The notes: generated by a model not told the origin, from the sequence alone. A stretch of 64,000 nucleotides of DNA from Pseudomonas benzenivorans (GCF_900100495.1 NZ_FNCT01000002.1:1-64000), one strand, 5' to 3'. Positions 26,001 through 34,977 are shown, counted from the stretch's first letter. Translations and numbers: made by a program.

Positions 26001-26894
26001 ATGTTCGAACTGGCCCAACTGCGCTGCTTCACCACCGTGGCGACCGAACTGAACTTCCGCCGCGCCGCCGAACGCCTGCATATGACCCAGCCGCCCTTGA
26101 GCCGGCAGATCCAATTGCTCGAGCACAGCCTGGGCGTCGCGCTGTTCACCCGCAGCACCCGCTCGGTGGCGCTGACCGCCGCGGGTCGGGCGTTCTTCAT
26201 CGAAGCCCAGGCCCTGCTCGAACAGGCACAGAACGCTGCGCTGGCGGCCAGACGCATCGCCCAGGGCGAAATCGGCTCGGTGGTCATCAGCTTCGTGGCC
26301 AGCGCGGTCTACGAGTTTCTGCCCAGGGTGCTCGCCCAGACCCGCAGCCAGCTACCGGGGATCGATATCGCGCTGCTGGAAATGACTACCTTCGACCAGC
26401 TCGAGGCCCTGCGCGCGCGGCGCACCGACCTGGGCATCGTCCGTTCGCCCATGGGCCAGCAGGGTTTCGCCAGCGAGTGCCTGCTACGCGAACCCTTCCT
26501 GCTCGCCGTGCCGCGTCAGCACCCATTGGCCACGCAAGAGGCGTTGAGCCTCGCAGCGCTGGATCAGCAGCCGTTCATCATGTACGCACATGCGGCCTGG
26601 CAGCCGTTCAACGAACTGCTCACCGGCATGTTCCGCTCGGCCGGGGTGACGCCGGACTACGTGCAGCAGCTGGGCTCGACGCTGACCATCCTGGCCCTGG
26701 TGAATGCCGGCATGGGCCTCGCCCTGGTGCCGCGCAGCGCCAGTTGCATCCGCTTCGACGGCATCCTGTATCGCCCGCTGGCGCTCGCTGCCGGCATCCA
26801 GAGCGAACTGCACCTGGTCTGGCGGGACGACAACGACAACCCGGCTTTCCAGCTCATGCTGGATGCCATCCGCGACTCGGTAAGAGACCGGTAG
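26001..26894 (+). CDS. LysR-family regulator beside the talarate/galactarate dehydratase
   Basis: The 297-residue protein has an N-terminal winged helix with LNFRRAAERLHMTQPPLSRQIQLLE (residues 17-41) and a C-terminal effector domain. The N-terminal part resembles the BenM/CatM subgroup, which senses small organic acids. Divergent transcription from the talarate dehydratase suggests aldarate-responsive activation of that gene. It stands outside the five-site GntR operator set apart from the site 50 bp past its stop. Confidence 0.85.
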   Translation: MFELAQLRCFTTVATELNFRRAAERLHMTQPPLSRQIQLLEHSLGVALFTRSTRSVALTAAGRAFFIEAQALLEQAQNAALAARRIAQGEIGSVVISFVASAVYEFLPRVLAQTRSQLPGIDIALLEMTTFDQLEALRARRTDLGIVRSPMGQQGFASECLLREPFLLAVPRQHPLATQEALSLAALDQQPFIMYAHAAWQPFNELLTGMFRSAGVTPDYVQQLGSTLTILALVNAGMGLALVPRSASCIRFDGILYRPLALAAGIQSELHLVWRDDNDNPAFQLMLDAIRDSVRDR

Positions 26895-26943
26895 CGGCAA
26901 ACACGCGCTCACGACGGCTCAGGCAGGGACCTCACAGAGATAC

Positions 26944-26956
26944 GTTGTCATACAAC
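26944..26956. promoter_or_regulatory. Orphan GntR-type operator downstream of lysR
   Basis: GTTGTCATACAAC is the most symmetric copy of the motif (GTTGT-nnn-ACAAC). It lies 50 bp after the LysR stop and 253 bp left of the udh operator. No gene starts leftward from it. The spacing equals that of the kdgD/gudD2 pair (250 bp), which suggests a duplicated regulatory region or a DNA loop. The remaining part of 26895-27158 shows no gene. Confidence 0.65.
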
Positions 26957-27158
26957 GATGCTATCGTGCCGCCGGTTATTCCACTCGCGCGACCGCTTGC
27001 ACGGCTCGCCAGAGCCCGGCGCAACGCCCGGCACATGGATGCAAGCGCTGTCCTAGAGCGCCAACCACCGCGAAAAGACGCATTTACAGCGTGGTTATTC
27101 GCGCCGTGGCAAGGGCCTGCCGGCAATCCGCCGCGGTTAATTTTCCACGATAGTCGCG

Positions 27159-27188
27159 TTGACAAAGCGGGCGGAGGCTGATGATAAT
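27159..27188 (+). promoter_or_regulatory. Sigma-70 promoter for the udh operon
   Basis: A perfect TTGACA (27159-27164) and GATAAT (27183-27188) are 18 bp apart. The GntR operator begins at 27197, close to the expected start of transcription, so binding would block the polymerase. The leader to udh is about 50 nt. Confidence 0.7.
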
Positions 27189-27196
27189 CGCCACAA

Positions 27197-27209
27197 GTCA
27201 TACGACAAC
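27197..27209. promoter_or_regulatory. GntR-type operator at the udh promoter
   Basis: GTCATACGACAAC is identical to the gudD2 operator, followed by the same CCxATGACAT...CAATAACAACAAGCAGAG leader with a 2-base indel. This ties the udh and gudD2 promoters to one repressor. Confidence 0.75.
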
Positions 27210-27246
27210 CGATGACATACCCAATAACAACAAGCAGAGCCCCGCC

Positions 27247-28074
27247 ATGACCACCACAGCCAACGCCCCAGCTCCCTTCAATCGCCTGCTGCTCACCGGT
27301 GCGGCCGGCGGCCTGGGCAAGGTCCTGCGGCAGAGCCTGCGGCCCTATGCCAAGGTCCTGCGCCTCTCCGACATCGCCGAGATGGCCCCCGCCAACGGCG
27401 AGCACGAGGAAGTGGTGCTCTGCGACCTGGCCGACAAGGCCGCGGTGCACCAGCTGGTCGAGGGGGTGGACGCCATCCTGCACTTCGGCGGCGTCTCGGT
27501 CGAGCGGCCGTTCGAGGAGATCCTCGGCGCCAATATCTGCGGCGTGTTCCACATCTACGAGGCGGCACGCCGGCACGGCGTCAAGCGCGTGGTGTTCGCC
27601 AGCTCCAACCACGTGATCGGCTTCCACCGCCAGGACGCAATCCTCGACGCCCACTCCCCGCGCCGGCCGGACGGCTACTACGGCCTGTCCAAGTCCTACG
27701 GCGAGGACCTGGCGAGCTTCTATTTCGACCGCTACGGCATCGAGAGCGTGAGCATCCGCATCGGCTCGTCCTTCCCCGAGCCGAACAACCGCCGGATGCT
27801 GAGCACCTGGCTGAGCTACCGCGACCTGACCCAGCTGCTCGAGCGCGCCCTGTACACGCCGAACGTCGGCCATACCGTGGTCTACGGCATGTCCGCCAAC
27901 CGCGACCTGTGGTGGGACAACCACCTGGCCGCACACCTCGGCTACCAGCCGCAGGACAGCTCCGAGGCGTTCCGCGAACGGGTCGAGGCCCAGCCGATGC
28001 CGGCCGCCGACGACCCGGTGCGGCTCTTCCAGGGCGGCGCCTTCGCCGCCGCCGGCCCGTTCGGCGACGACTGA
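27247..28074 (+). CDS. udh: Uronate dehydrogenase
   Basis: Udh oxidises D-glucuronate or D-galacturonate with NAD+ to the aldaro-1,5-lactone. At 275 residues it has the length of the characterised pseudomonad enzymes. It has the Rossmann motif LTGAAGGLGK (16-25), the substrate-site HFGG and FASSNH, and the SDR catalytic pair in YYGLSK (Y145, K149). It starts the plus-strand operon udh-lactonase-dctPQM-DMT, under its own promoter and GntR operator. I chose ATG 27247 because it gives that length and the family N terminus. Confidence 0.94.
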   Translation: MTTTANAPAPFNRLLLTGAAGGLGKVLRQSLRPYAKVLRLSDIAEMAPANGEHEEVVLCDLADKAAVHQLVEGVDAILHFGGVSVERPFEEILGANICGVFHIYEAARRHGVKRVVFASSNHVIGFHRQDAILDAHSPRRPDGYYGLSKSYGEDLASFYFDRYGIESVSIRIGSSFPEPNNRRMLSTWLSYRDLTQLLERALYTPNVGHTVVYGMSANRDLWWDNHLAAHLGYQPQDSSEAFRERVEAQPMPAADDPVRLFQGGAFAAAGPFGDD

Positions 28075-28123
28075 ACCGCCCCCCGGAACGCTGCGCACAG
28101 CCCAACCAGAGAGCCGCGCCATC

Positions 28124-29014
28124 ATGCCAGCCGAACTGATAGTCGACGCCCGCAACGCCACCGGCGAAAGCCCGGTGTGGCACGTGCAGGAACAGGCGCT
28201 GTACTGGGTCGACATCCCGGCCAGGCGCCTGCAGCGCTGGAGCCCGGCGGACGGCCGCACGCAGAGCTGGAGCGGCGCCGAGATGCTCGCCTGCATCGCC
28301 CGCCACGCCGACGGCGGCTGGATCGCCGGGATGCAGAGCGGCCTGTTCCGGCTGCAGCCAAACGCCGACGGCAGCCTGCAGGCCAGCGCGCTGATCGGCG
28401 TGCAGCACGCGCAACCGGGCATGCGCTTCAACGACGGCCGCTGCGACCGCCAGGGCCGTTTCTGGGCCGGCAGCATGCTGCAGGACATGGCCGCCGGCGC
28501 GCCGCTCGGCGCGCTGTACCGCTACAGCGCCGGGCAAAGCGAGCCGCTGGGCGCGCAGCTGCGCGAGTTGATCGTGCCCAACGGCCTGGCCTTCAGCCCG
28601 GACGGCAAGACCATGTACCTGTCCGACTCGCACCCCGCGGTGCAGGCGATCTGGGCCTTCGACTACGACACCGACACGGGCACGCCGCACAACCGCCGGC
28701 TGTTCGTCGACATGCGCGAGCATCCCGGGCGCCCGGACGGCGCGGCGGTGGATGCCGAGGGCTGCTACTGGATCTGCGCCAACGATGCCGGGCTGATCCA
28801 CCGCTTCAGCCCTGACGGGCGCCTCGACCGCTCGCTGGCCGTGCCGGTGCAGAAGCCGAGCATGTGCGCGTTCGGCGGCCGCCAGCTGGACACCCTGTTC
28901 GTCACCTCGATACGCCCGGCCGGGGTCGACCTGGCCGAGCAACCCCTGGCCGGCGGCGTGTTCGCCCTGCGCCCCGGGGTCACCGGGCTGGAGGAGCCGC
29001 CCTTCGCCACCTGA
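28124..29014 (+). CDS. SMP-30/gluconolactonase-family aldarolactone hydrolase
   Basis: This six-bladed beta-propeller lactonase (296 aa) is predicted to open the aldarolactone made by Udh into glucarate or galactarate. Metal-site motifs of the SMP-30/regucalcin family are visible. These are TGESPVW (Glu15), RFNDGRCD in the middle, VPNGLAFSPDG and DSHP. The protein has no signal peptide, consistent with a cytoplasmic substrate. In related hexuronate clusters such lactonases are called UxuL or UxuF; I cannot tell which this is. It sits 49 bp after udh. Confidence 0.87.
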   Translation: MPAELIVDARNATGESPVWHVQEQALYWVDIPARRLQRWSPADGRTQSWSGAEMLACIARHADGGWIAGMQSGLFRLQPNADGSLQASALIGVQHAQPGMRFNDGRCDRQGRFWAGSMLQDMAAGAPLGALYRYSAGQSEPLGAQLRELIVPNGLAFSPDGKTMYLSDSHPAVQAIWAFDYDTDTGTPHNRRLFVDMREHPGRPDGAAVDAEGCYWICANDAGLIHRFSPDGRLDRSLAVPVQKPSMCAFGGRQLDTLFVTSIRPAGVDLAEQPLAGGVFALRPGVTGLEEPPFAT

Positions 29015-29099
29015 GTTCTACACCTGGGGCGCGGCCCGCACCTGCCCGCCTCGACCCTCGCAGCGCTGCAAGTCCAACAACAACAAGACGGAGACTCCC

Positions 29100-30074
29100 A
29101 TGAATTGCAAACGCAAGTTGCTCATCGCCGCCCTTCCCCTGGCCTTCTGCCTAGCGGGCCTGGCCCAGGCCGCCACCACGCTGAAGATCGCCGAGATCCA
29201 TCCGGCCGGTTACCCGACCGTGGTCGCCATGGAGAACCTCGGCAAGAAGCTCGATGCCGCCACCAACGGCGAGATCACCTACCGCCTGTTCGCCGGCGGC
29301 GTGCTCGGCTCGGAAAAGGAAGTGATCGAACAGACCCAGATCGGCGCCGTGCAGCTGACCCGCGTCAGCCTCGGCGCGGTCGGCCCGGTGGTGCCGGACG
29401 TCAACGTGTTCAACATGCCGTTCGTGTTCCGTGACCACGCGCACATGCGCAAGGTCATCGATGGCGCGATCGGCCAGGAAATCCTCGACAAGATCACCGC
29501 CTCGGAATTCAACATGGTCGGCCTGGCGTGGATGGATGGCGGCACCCGCAACCTCTATACCAAGAAGCCGGTGCGCAGCCTGGAAGACCTCAAGGGCATG
29601 AAGATCCGCGTGATGGGCAATCCGCTGTTCATCGACACCCTCAACGCCATGGGTGCCAACGGCATCGCCATGGACACCGGGGAGATCTTCAGCGCCCTGC
29701 AGACCGGGGTGATCGACGGCGCGGAGAACAACCCGCCGACCATGCTCGAGCACAACCACTACCGCAACGCCAACTACTACAGCCTCACCGGCCACCTGAT
29801 CATTCCCGAGCCGCTGATGATGTCCAAGACCACCTGGGACCAGCTGACCCCGGAGCAACAGGCGCTGGTCAAGAAGTTCGCCCGCGAAGCGCAGATGGAG
29901 GAGCGCGTGCTGTGGGACGCGAAGAGCGCGAGCAGCGAGACCAAGCTCAAGGAGGCCGGCGTCGAGTTCATCGAAGTCGACAAGCAGCCCTTCTACGACG
30001 CCACCGCCCCGGTGCGCGAGAAATACGGCGCGCCCTATGCCGAGCTGATCAAGCGCATCGAAGCGGTGCAGTAA
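29100..30074 (+). CDS. dctP: TRAP transporter solute-binding protein (DctP family)
   Basis: This periplasmic binding protein (324 aa) has a signal peptide cut after AQA at about residue 24. The DctP fold motifs are clear, including the carboxylate-binding arginine in KIRVMGNPLF and GVIDGAENNP. It would bind a hexuronate, judging by its operon with udh and the lactonase. The gene is followed by DctQ and DctM homologues, completing the transporter. Confidence 0.9.
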   Translation: MNCKRKLLIAALPLAFCLAGLAQAATTLKIAEIHPAGYPTVVAMENLGKKLDAATNGEITYRLFAGGVLGSEKEVIEQTQIGAVQLTRVSLGAVGPVVPDVNVFNMPFVFRDHAHMRKVIDGAIGQEILDKITASEFNMVGLAWMDGGTRNLYTKKPVRSLEDLKGMKIRVMGNPLFIDTLNAMGANGIAMDTGEIFSALQTGVIDGAENNPPTMLEHNHYRNANYYSLTGHLIIPEPLMMSKTTWDQLTPEQQALVKKFAREAQMEERVLWDAKSASSETKLKEAGVEFIEVDKQPFYDATAPVREKYGAPYAELIKRIEAVQ

Positions 30075-30138
30075 TCCGGTCTCCCTGAAGAACGTCGCGG
30101 CAACGGTCGCCGACCATTGCCGCGCGTGGTGAAGTCTC

Positions 30139-30666
30139 ATGAAAAACACGCTGTTACGCGTCAACGACGTGATCTACCTGGCCTGCATCTGGGTCGCCGG
30201 CCTGGCCATCGTGAGCATGGCGCTGATCATTCCCTGGGGCATCTTTGCCCGCTACGTACTGGGCAGCGGTGCGGGCTGGCCGGAACCGGTCGCCATCCTG
30301 CTGATGGTGCTGTTCACCTTCATCGGCGCGGCCGCCAGCTACCGGGCCGGCGCGCACATGGCGGTGACCACCCTGACCGACCGCCTGCCGGACGCCTGGC
30401 AGCCGCTCATCACCCTGCTCGTGCAGATTCTCATGGCGGTCATCTGCCTGTTCATGACGATCTGGGGCATCAAGCTGTGCATCGCCACCTGGAACCAGTT
30501 CATGAGCACCCTGCCGACCCTGCGCGTGGGCGTCAGCTACGCCCCCATCCCGATCGGCGGTCTGCTGACCCTGATCTTCATCCTCGAACGCCTGCTGTTC
30601 GGTGACCAGAGCCACCGGCGCGCGGTCAACTTCGAACTGCTCGAAGACAGCCAGGAGGCCCTGTAA
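30139..30666 (+). CDS. dctQ: TRAP transporter small membrane subunit (DctQ)
   Basis: The 175-residue DctQ-type protein has four membrane helices and the family motif R-A-G-x-H (SYRAGAHMAV) in the middle. It forms the inner-membrane complex with DctM. It lies 64 bp after dctP, and its stop overlaps the dctM start by one base (TAATG). Confidence 0.88.
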   Translation: MKNTLLRVNDVIYLACIWVAGLAIVSMALIIPWGIFARYVLGSGAGWPEPVAILLMVLFTFIGAAASYRAGAHMAVTTLTDRLPDAWQPLITLLVQILMAVICLFMTIWGIKLCIATWNQFMSTLPTLRVGVSYAPIPIGGLLTLIFILERLLFGDQSHRRAVNFELLEDSQEAL

Positions 30667-31946
30667 TGGATGCGCTGATCCTGCTCGGCAGCTTCATCGC
30701 GCTGATCCTGCTGCGCGTGCCGGTGGCCTATTCGCTGGGCCTTTCCGCCCTGGCCGGGGCCTGGTACATCGACATTCCGTTCCACGCCCTGATGATCCAG
30801 ATCGCCGGCGGGGTGAACAAGTTTTCCCTGCTGGCGATCCCGTTCTTCGTCCTCGCCGGCGCGATCATGGCCGAGGGCGGCATGTCGCGGCGCCTGGTCA
30901 ACTTCGCCAGCGTGCTGGTGGGCTTCATCCGCGGCGGCCTGTCGCTGGTCAACATCATGGCCTCGACCTTCTTCGGCGCCATTTCCGGCTCGTCCCTGGC
31001 CGATACCGCCTCGGTCGGCTCGGTGCTGATCCCGGAGATGGAGCGCAAGGGCTACCCGCGCGAGTATTCCACCGCGGTGACCGTCAGCGGTTCGGTGCAG
31101 GCCCTGCTGACCCCGCCCAGCCACAATTCGGTGCTCTACTCGCTGGCCGCCGGCGGCACGGTGTCGATCGCCTCGCTGTTCATCGCCGGCATCGGCCCGG
31201 GCCTGCTGCTCAGCGCGGTGATGATGGGCATGTGCCTGATGTTCGCGCGCAAGCGCAACTACCCCAAGGGCGAGGTGATTCCGCTGCGCCAGGCGCTGAA
31301 GATCTGCGCCGATGCGCTGTGGGGCCTGATGACCATGGTGATCATCCTCGGCGGCATCCTCTCGGGCATCTTCACCGCCACCGAGTCGGCGGCCATCGCC
31401 GTGGTCTGGGCGTTCTTCGTGACCATGTTCGTCTACCGCGACTACCAGTGGCGCGACCTGCCCAAGCTGCTGCACCGCACGGTGCGCACCCTGTCGATCG
31501 TGATGATCCTGATCGCCTTCGCCGCCAGCTTCGGCTACATCATGACCCTGATGCAGATCCCGGCGAAGATCACTGCGCTGTTCCTGACCCTGTCGGACAA
31601 CCGCTACGTGATCCTCATGTGCATCAACTTCATGCTGCTGGCCCTGGGCACACTGATGGACATGGCGCCGCTGATCCTGATCCTCACGCCGATCCTGCTG
31701 CCGGTGGTCACCGGCCTGGGCATCGACCCGGTGCACTTCGGCATGATCATGCTGGTCAACCTCGGCATCGGCCTGATCACCCCGCCGGTGGGCGCGGTGC
31801 TGTTCGTCGGCGCGGCCATCGGCAAGGTCACCATCGAAAACACGGTGAAGGCGCTGCTGCCGTTCTACGTCGCGCTGTTCATGGTGCTGCTGGCGGTGAC
31901 CTACATTCCGGCCATCTCGCTGTGGCTGCCGAGCGTGGTGCTGTAG
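30666..31946 (+). CDS. dctM: TRAP transporter large permease (DctM)
   Basis: DctM (426 aa, about 12 membrane helices) is the sodium-coupled transport subunit of the ion transporter superfamily. Conserved patches include LLAIPFFVLAGAIMAEGGMSRRLV, GSSLADTASVGSVLIPEM and LTPPSHNSVLYS in the first half, with LVNLGIGLITPPVGAVLFVG near the end. It overlaps dctQ, so translation is coupled. Together with DctPQ it is predicted to import glucuronate or galacturonate. Confidence 0.92.
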   Translation: MDALILLGSFIALILLRVPVAYSLGLSALAGAWYIDIPFHALMIQIAGGVNKFSLLAIPFFVLAGAIMAEGGMSRRLVNFASVLVGFIRGGLSLVNIMASTFFGAISGSSLADTASVGSVLIPEMERKGYPREYSTAVTVSGSVQALLTPPSHNSVLYSLAAGGTVSIASLFIAGIGPGLLLSAVMMGMCLMFARKRNYPKGEVIPLRQALKICADALWGLMTMVIILGGILSGIFTATESAAIAVVWAFFVTMFVYRDYQWRDLPKLLHRTVRTLSIVMILIAFAASFGYIMTLMQIPAKITALFLTLSDNRYVILMCINFMLLALGTLMDMAPLILILTPILLPVVTGLGIDPVHFGMIMLVNLGIGLITPPVGAVLFVGAAIGKVTIENTVKALLPFYVALFMVLLAVTYIPAISLWLPSVVL

Positions 31947-32013
31947 CGCCCCACCACCAACCCGGAGCCGCCTGCCCGGCGGCTCCCTGCCTGCAAGGAC
32001 GTACCGCTCCGCC

Positions 32014-32922
32014 ATGCCCGCCGTGCCCTTCCCGCGACCTATCGCCGTACTCATCCTCGCCGCCCTGGCCTGTTCCTTCGCCGGCAACCACATCGCCGCG
32101 CGGATCGCCTTCGACCACGACACCGGCCTGCTGCTGGCGATGCTCTGCCGCTCCGGGGTGACCCTGCTGGCGCTCGCCGCGCTGGTGCTGTGGCGCGGCG
32201 AATCGCTCCGGCTGAAGCGGCGCACCTGGGGCTGGCAGCTGCTGCTCGGCCTGCTGATCGCCGTGCAGAGCTTCTCCATCTATTCGGCGGTGGCGCGGAT
32301 TCCGGTGGCCCTGGCGCTGCTGGTGGTCAACCTCGCGCCGATCCTCCTGGCGCTGCTGAGCTGGGCCCTCGGCGGCCCCCTGCCGACGCGCCGGGCGGCG
32401 CTGCTGATGGGGCTGATCCTGATCGGCCTGTTGCTCGCCCTCGACGTACCGGGCCAGCTGTCTGCAGAGGGTGACATCGACGCGCGCTGGCTCGAAGGCG
32501 TGCTGTTCGGCTTCACCGCGGCGGCGGTGTTCGCCTGCGCCCTGTGGATCACCGAGCACCGCCTCGCCGGCATGCCGGGGACGCTGCGCAGCATGCTGAC
32601 CCTGCTGGTGGTCTTCAGCGCCTGCGCCCTGGCCGGGGCTGGCGGCCTGCTGCCCGGCGGCATGCACCTGCCCGCGGCCGGCGCCGGCTGGCTCGCCCTG
32701 GGCTGCCTGGTGCTGCTCTACGGGCTGGGGTTTTCCGCGCTGTTCATCCTGCTCATGCGGCTGGACATCGCGCGCAATGCGCCGGTGATGAACATCGAGC
32801 CGGTCGCCGGCCTGCTGTTCGGCTGGCTGCTGCTCGATCAGCTGCTCGGCGCCGTGCAGATCGCCGGCGCGCTGCTGGTGGTCAGCGGCATCGTCCTGCT
32901 GGCCTACCGCAAACCGGCCTGA
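32014..32922 (+). CDS. DMT-superfamily transporter (EamA type)
   Basis: The 302-residue protein has ten predicted membrane helices in two EamA repeats. The second repeat ends in the typical NIEPVAGLLFGWLLLDQ and GALLVVSGIVLLAYRK. It follows dctM by 67 bp and may ride on the udh operon. Members export amino acids, sugars or other metabolites. An export or overflow function in hexuronate metabolism is only a guess. Confidence 0.8.
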   Translation: MPAVPFPRPIAVLILAALACSFAGNHIAARIAFDHDTGLLLAMLCRSGVTLLALAALVLWRGESLRLKRRTWGWQLLLGLLIAVQSFSIYSAVARIPVALALLVVNLAPILLALLSWALGGPLPTRRAALLMGLILIGLLLALDVPGQLSAEGDIDARWLEGVLFGFTAAAVFACALWITEHRLAGMPGTLRSMLTLLVVFSACALAGAGGLLPGGMHLPAAGAGWLALGCLVLLYGLGFSALFILLMRLDIARNAPVMNIEPVAGLLFGWLLLDQLLGAVQIAGALLVVSGIVLLAYRKPA

Positions 32923-32940
32923 AGCATGGCCCGCCGCGCA

Positions 32941-33696
32941 TCAGGCCTGGCGGCTTTCCGCCTCCGCAGCCTCGTGGGCCTGGCGCAGGCGCTCGCGGCT
33001 GTTGGTCAGGTGCAGGCGCATGGCCGCGCGCGCGGCATCGGAGTCCTGGCGGGCGATCGCCTCGTAGATCTGCTCATGCTCGCGGCCCAGGCGCGCCAGG
33101 TAGTTCTGCTGATCGTCCTGGGCGATGCGCGCCGAGTTCAGGCGGGTGCGCGGAATGATGCTGGTGCCCAGGTGGCTCATGATGTCGGTGAAATAGCGGT
33201 TGCCGGTGGCCTCGGCGATCAGCAGGTGGAACTGGAAGTCCGAGGCCACCGTATCGCCGGCGTGCGCGGCGCTGTAGCCCAGGGCGTCCAGGGCGGCGCG
33301 CATGGCCGCCAGTTGCTCCGGGCTGCGCCGCTGCGCCGCCAGGCCGGCCGACTCGACCTCTAGGCTGATGCGCAGCTCGAGGATCGCCAGCACGTCGCGC
33401 AGGGTGACGATGGTCGCCGGATCGATGCGAAAGCCGCTCGGGCTCGGCGTGTCCAGCACGAAGGTGCCGATGCCGTGGCGGGTCTCCACCAGGCCGGAGG
33501 CCTGCAGGCGCGACAACGCCTCGCGCACCACGGTGCGGCTGACGCCCTGCGCCTCCATGATCGCCGACTCGGTGGGCAGCTTGTCGCCGCGCTTGATCAC
33601 CCCGTCACGGATCTGCTGGGAAAGCTCGGTCACCAGCTCCTGGGCAAGGCTGCGATGCTTTCGGCGGGCGCGCGGTTGGGCGTTCGGATTTTCCAT
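32941..33696 (-). CDS. FadR-subfamily GntR regulator of the hexuronate/aldarate island
   Basis: The 251-residue protein has an N-terminal GntR winged helix (~14-85, with ESAIMEAQGVSRTVVREALSRLQASGLVETRHGIGTFV) and a C-terminal FCD effector domain (~100-230). The latter has metal-binding-type Asp and His residues (DFQFHLLIAEATGN and EHEQIYEAI). The gene lies at the end of the island, transcribed toward the DMT gene, with an operator between it and the mutarotase. It is the best candidate to bind the five GTYRTMVKACAAC sites, as GguR-type repressors do for hexuronate genes in other proteobacteria. Autoregulation is likely. Confidence 0.87.
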   Translation of the reverse strand: MENPNAQPRARRKHRSLAQELVTELSQQIRDGVIKRGDKLPTESAIMEAQGVSRTVVREALSRLQASGLVETRHGIGTFVLDTPSPSGFRIDPATIVTLRDVLAILELRISLEVESAGLAAQRRSPEQLAAMRAALDALGYSAAHAGDTVASDFQFHLLIAEATGNRYFTDIMSHLGTSIIPRTRLNSARIAQDDQQNYLARLGREHEQIYEAIARQDSDAARAAMRLHLTNSRERLRQAHEAAEAESRQA

Positions 33697-33746
33697 ATCG
33701 AGGGTCTGTCTCGGCTGACGGCTAAGCCGCCATCATAGCTCAGGCA

Positions 33747-33759
33747 GTTGTACGATGAC
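33747..33759. promoter_or_regulatory. GntR-type operator between gntR and the mutarotase gene
   Basis: GTTGTACGATGAC reads GTCATCGTACAAC on the other strand, the same motif as at kdgD and udh. It is 51 bp from the regulator start and 63 bp from the mutarotase start, so it could control both. Confidence 0.7.
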
Positions 33760-33821
33760 ATCTCCCTGCCCGGCAAAATGTATTCCACCAACGTCTTTTC
33801 GACCCACGCAGAGCGCCCCGC

Positions 33822-34691
33822 ATGCCGCCGACACTGCTCCACCTCGAAGATCGCCTGACCCGCCTGAGCATCGCGCCCGAGCTGGGTGGCAGCATCGCCA
33901 ACTGGTCGCTGAAGGCCAGCGGCCAGGCCTTGCTGCGCCCCAGCGACCAGGCCGCGCTCGACGCCGGCACGCCACGCCGACTGGCCTGCTACCCGCTGGC
34001 GCCCTGGTCCAACCGCATCGCCGGCGGTGGTTTCGACGGCCCGGATGGCTGGCTGGCCCTGACCGCCAATAGCGCCAACGATCCCCTGCCGATCCACGGC
34101 AGCGCCTGGCAGCAGCCCTGGCAGGTGAGCGAACGGGACGCGACGACCATCTGCCTGCAGCTGCACAGCCAGCAGCCCTTCGCCTACCGCGCGCAACAGC
34201 GTTTCAGCCTGGTCGATGGTCGGCTGAGCATCGAGTTGCGCGTCACCCACCTGGCGCAACGGGCGGCCTGGCATGGCCTCGGCCTGCACCCGTATTTTCC
34301 CCGCGGCGCGCGGACTCGCCTCTGCGCGCCGGCGGCGCAAGTCTGGTTGTGCGACGCGGCGCGCCTGCCCACGCAGTTGGCCGCGCTGCCCGCCGCCTGG
34401 GATTTCCGTCGGCCGCGCCGCTTGCCCGACAACCTGCTCGACAATGCCTTCAGCGGCTGGGACGGCCGCTGCCGGATCATCCAGGAAGACGCCGGCTACC
34501 AACTCGATTGCCAGGCCAGCGGCGCCGACTACTACCTGGTCTATTGTCCGCTGGGGCAGGATTTCTTCTGCTTCGAGCCGGTCAGCCATCCGGTCAACGC
34601 CCACCACCTGCCCGGGCACCCCGGCCTGCGAATGTTGCAGCCGGGCGAATCCATCGACATGAGTTTCCGCCTGCACTATCGAGCACTGTAA
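33822..34691 (+). CDS. Aldose 1-epimerase-like mutarotase
   Basis: The 289-residue galactose-mutarotase-superfamily protein would speed exchange between alpha and beta anomers of the imported hexuronate before Udh. Conserved landmarks are LAPWSNRIAGGGF, PIHGSAWQQPW and HPYFP (catalytic His regions) and FEPVSHPVNAHH. It is divergent from gntR and behind a shared operator, which ties it to hexuronate use. The sugar specificity is inference. Confidence 0.82.
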   Translation: MPPTLLHLEDRLTRLSIAPELGGSIANWSLKASGQALLRPSDQAALDAGTPRRLACYPLAPWSNRIAGGGFDGPDGWLALTANSANDPLPIHGSAWQQPWQVSERDATTICLQLHSQQPFAYRAQQRFSLVDGRLSIELRVTHLAQRAAWHGLGLHPYFPRGARTRLCAPAAQVWLCDAARLPTQLAALPAAWDFRRPRRLPDNLLDNAFSGWDGRCRIIQEDAGYQLDCQASGADYYLVYCPLGQDFFCFEPVSHPVNAHHLPGHPGLRMLQPGESIDMSFRLHYRAL

Positions 34692-34796
34692 TGCGGCCGC
34701 CAGGGCAAGTTGGCCAACCGCTCGCGCGGCGCGTTGCACATATGTCTAGGCTTCGGAAAAAGGAATAGCTTCACCGCCACTGGTACTTGCGCCACT

Positions 34797-34821
34797 ACAA
34801 CCGGCCGAGTTTGCCGGTTGT
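34797..34821. terminator. Hairpin downstream of the mutarotase gene
   Basis: ACAACCGGC (34797-34805) pairs with GCCGGTTGT (34813-34821). The stem is strong but no clean T-run follows, so termination would be inefficient. Confidence 0.35.
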
Positions 34822-34968
34822 TCATGGCTGGAATAGGCCGGTTGCCGCGCGTCGCAATACGCCTGCGCTTGCAGCGCTAAACGCAGCGCGCGGCGGCCGG
34901 CGCGGCCAGTAACGAACGGCGTGGCACTAGACTTTTACCCAGCGTTCGCCATAATTACCGCAGCGCAG

Positions 34969-34977
34969 TTATCCACA
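34969..34977 (+). promoter_or_regulatory. Single perfect DnaA-box sequence in a 475-bp intergenic gap
   Basis: TTATCCACA is an exact DnaA consensus box, in an AT-richer patch of the 34692-35166 gap. Only one box is seen, so it is not an origin. The remainder of the gap holds a hairpin and a weak REP-like GAGCGGCTCCGGCCGC (~35070); no gene was found. Confidence 0.3.

Noticed and set aside
34969..34977. Replication origin at the DnaA box
   Set aside because: There is one box only, with no AT-rich unwinding region, no box cluster, and no dnaA, dnaN or rpmH nearby.
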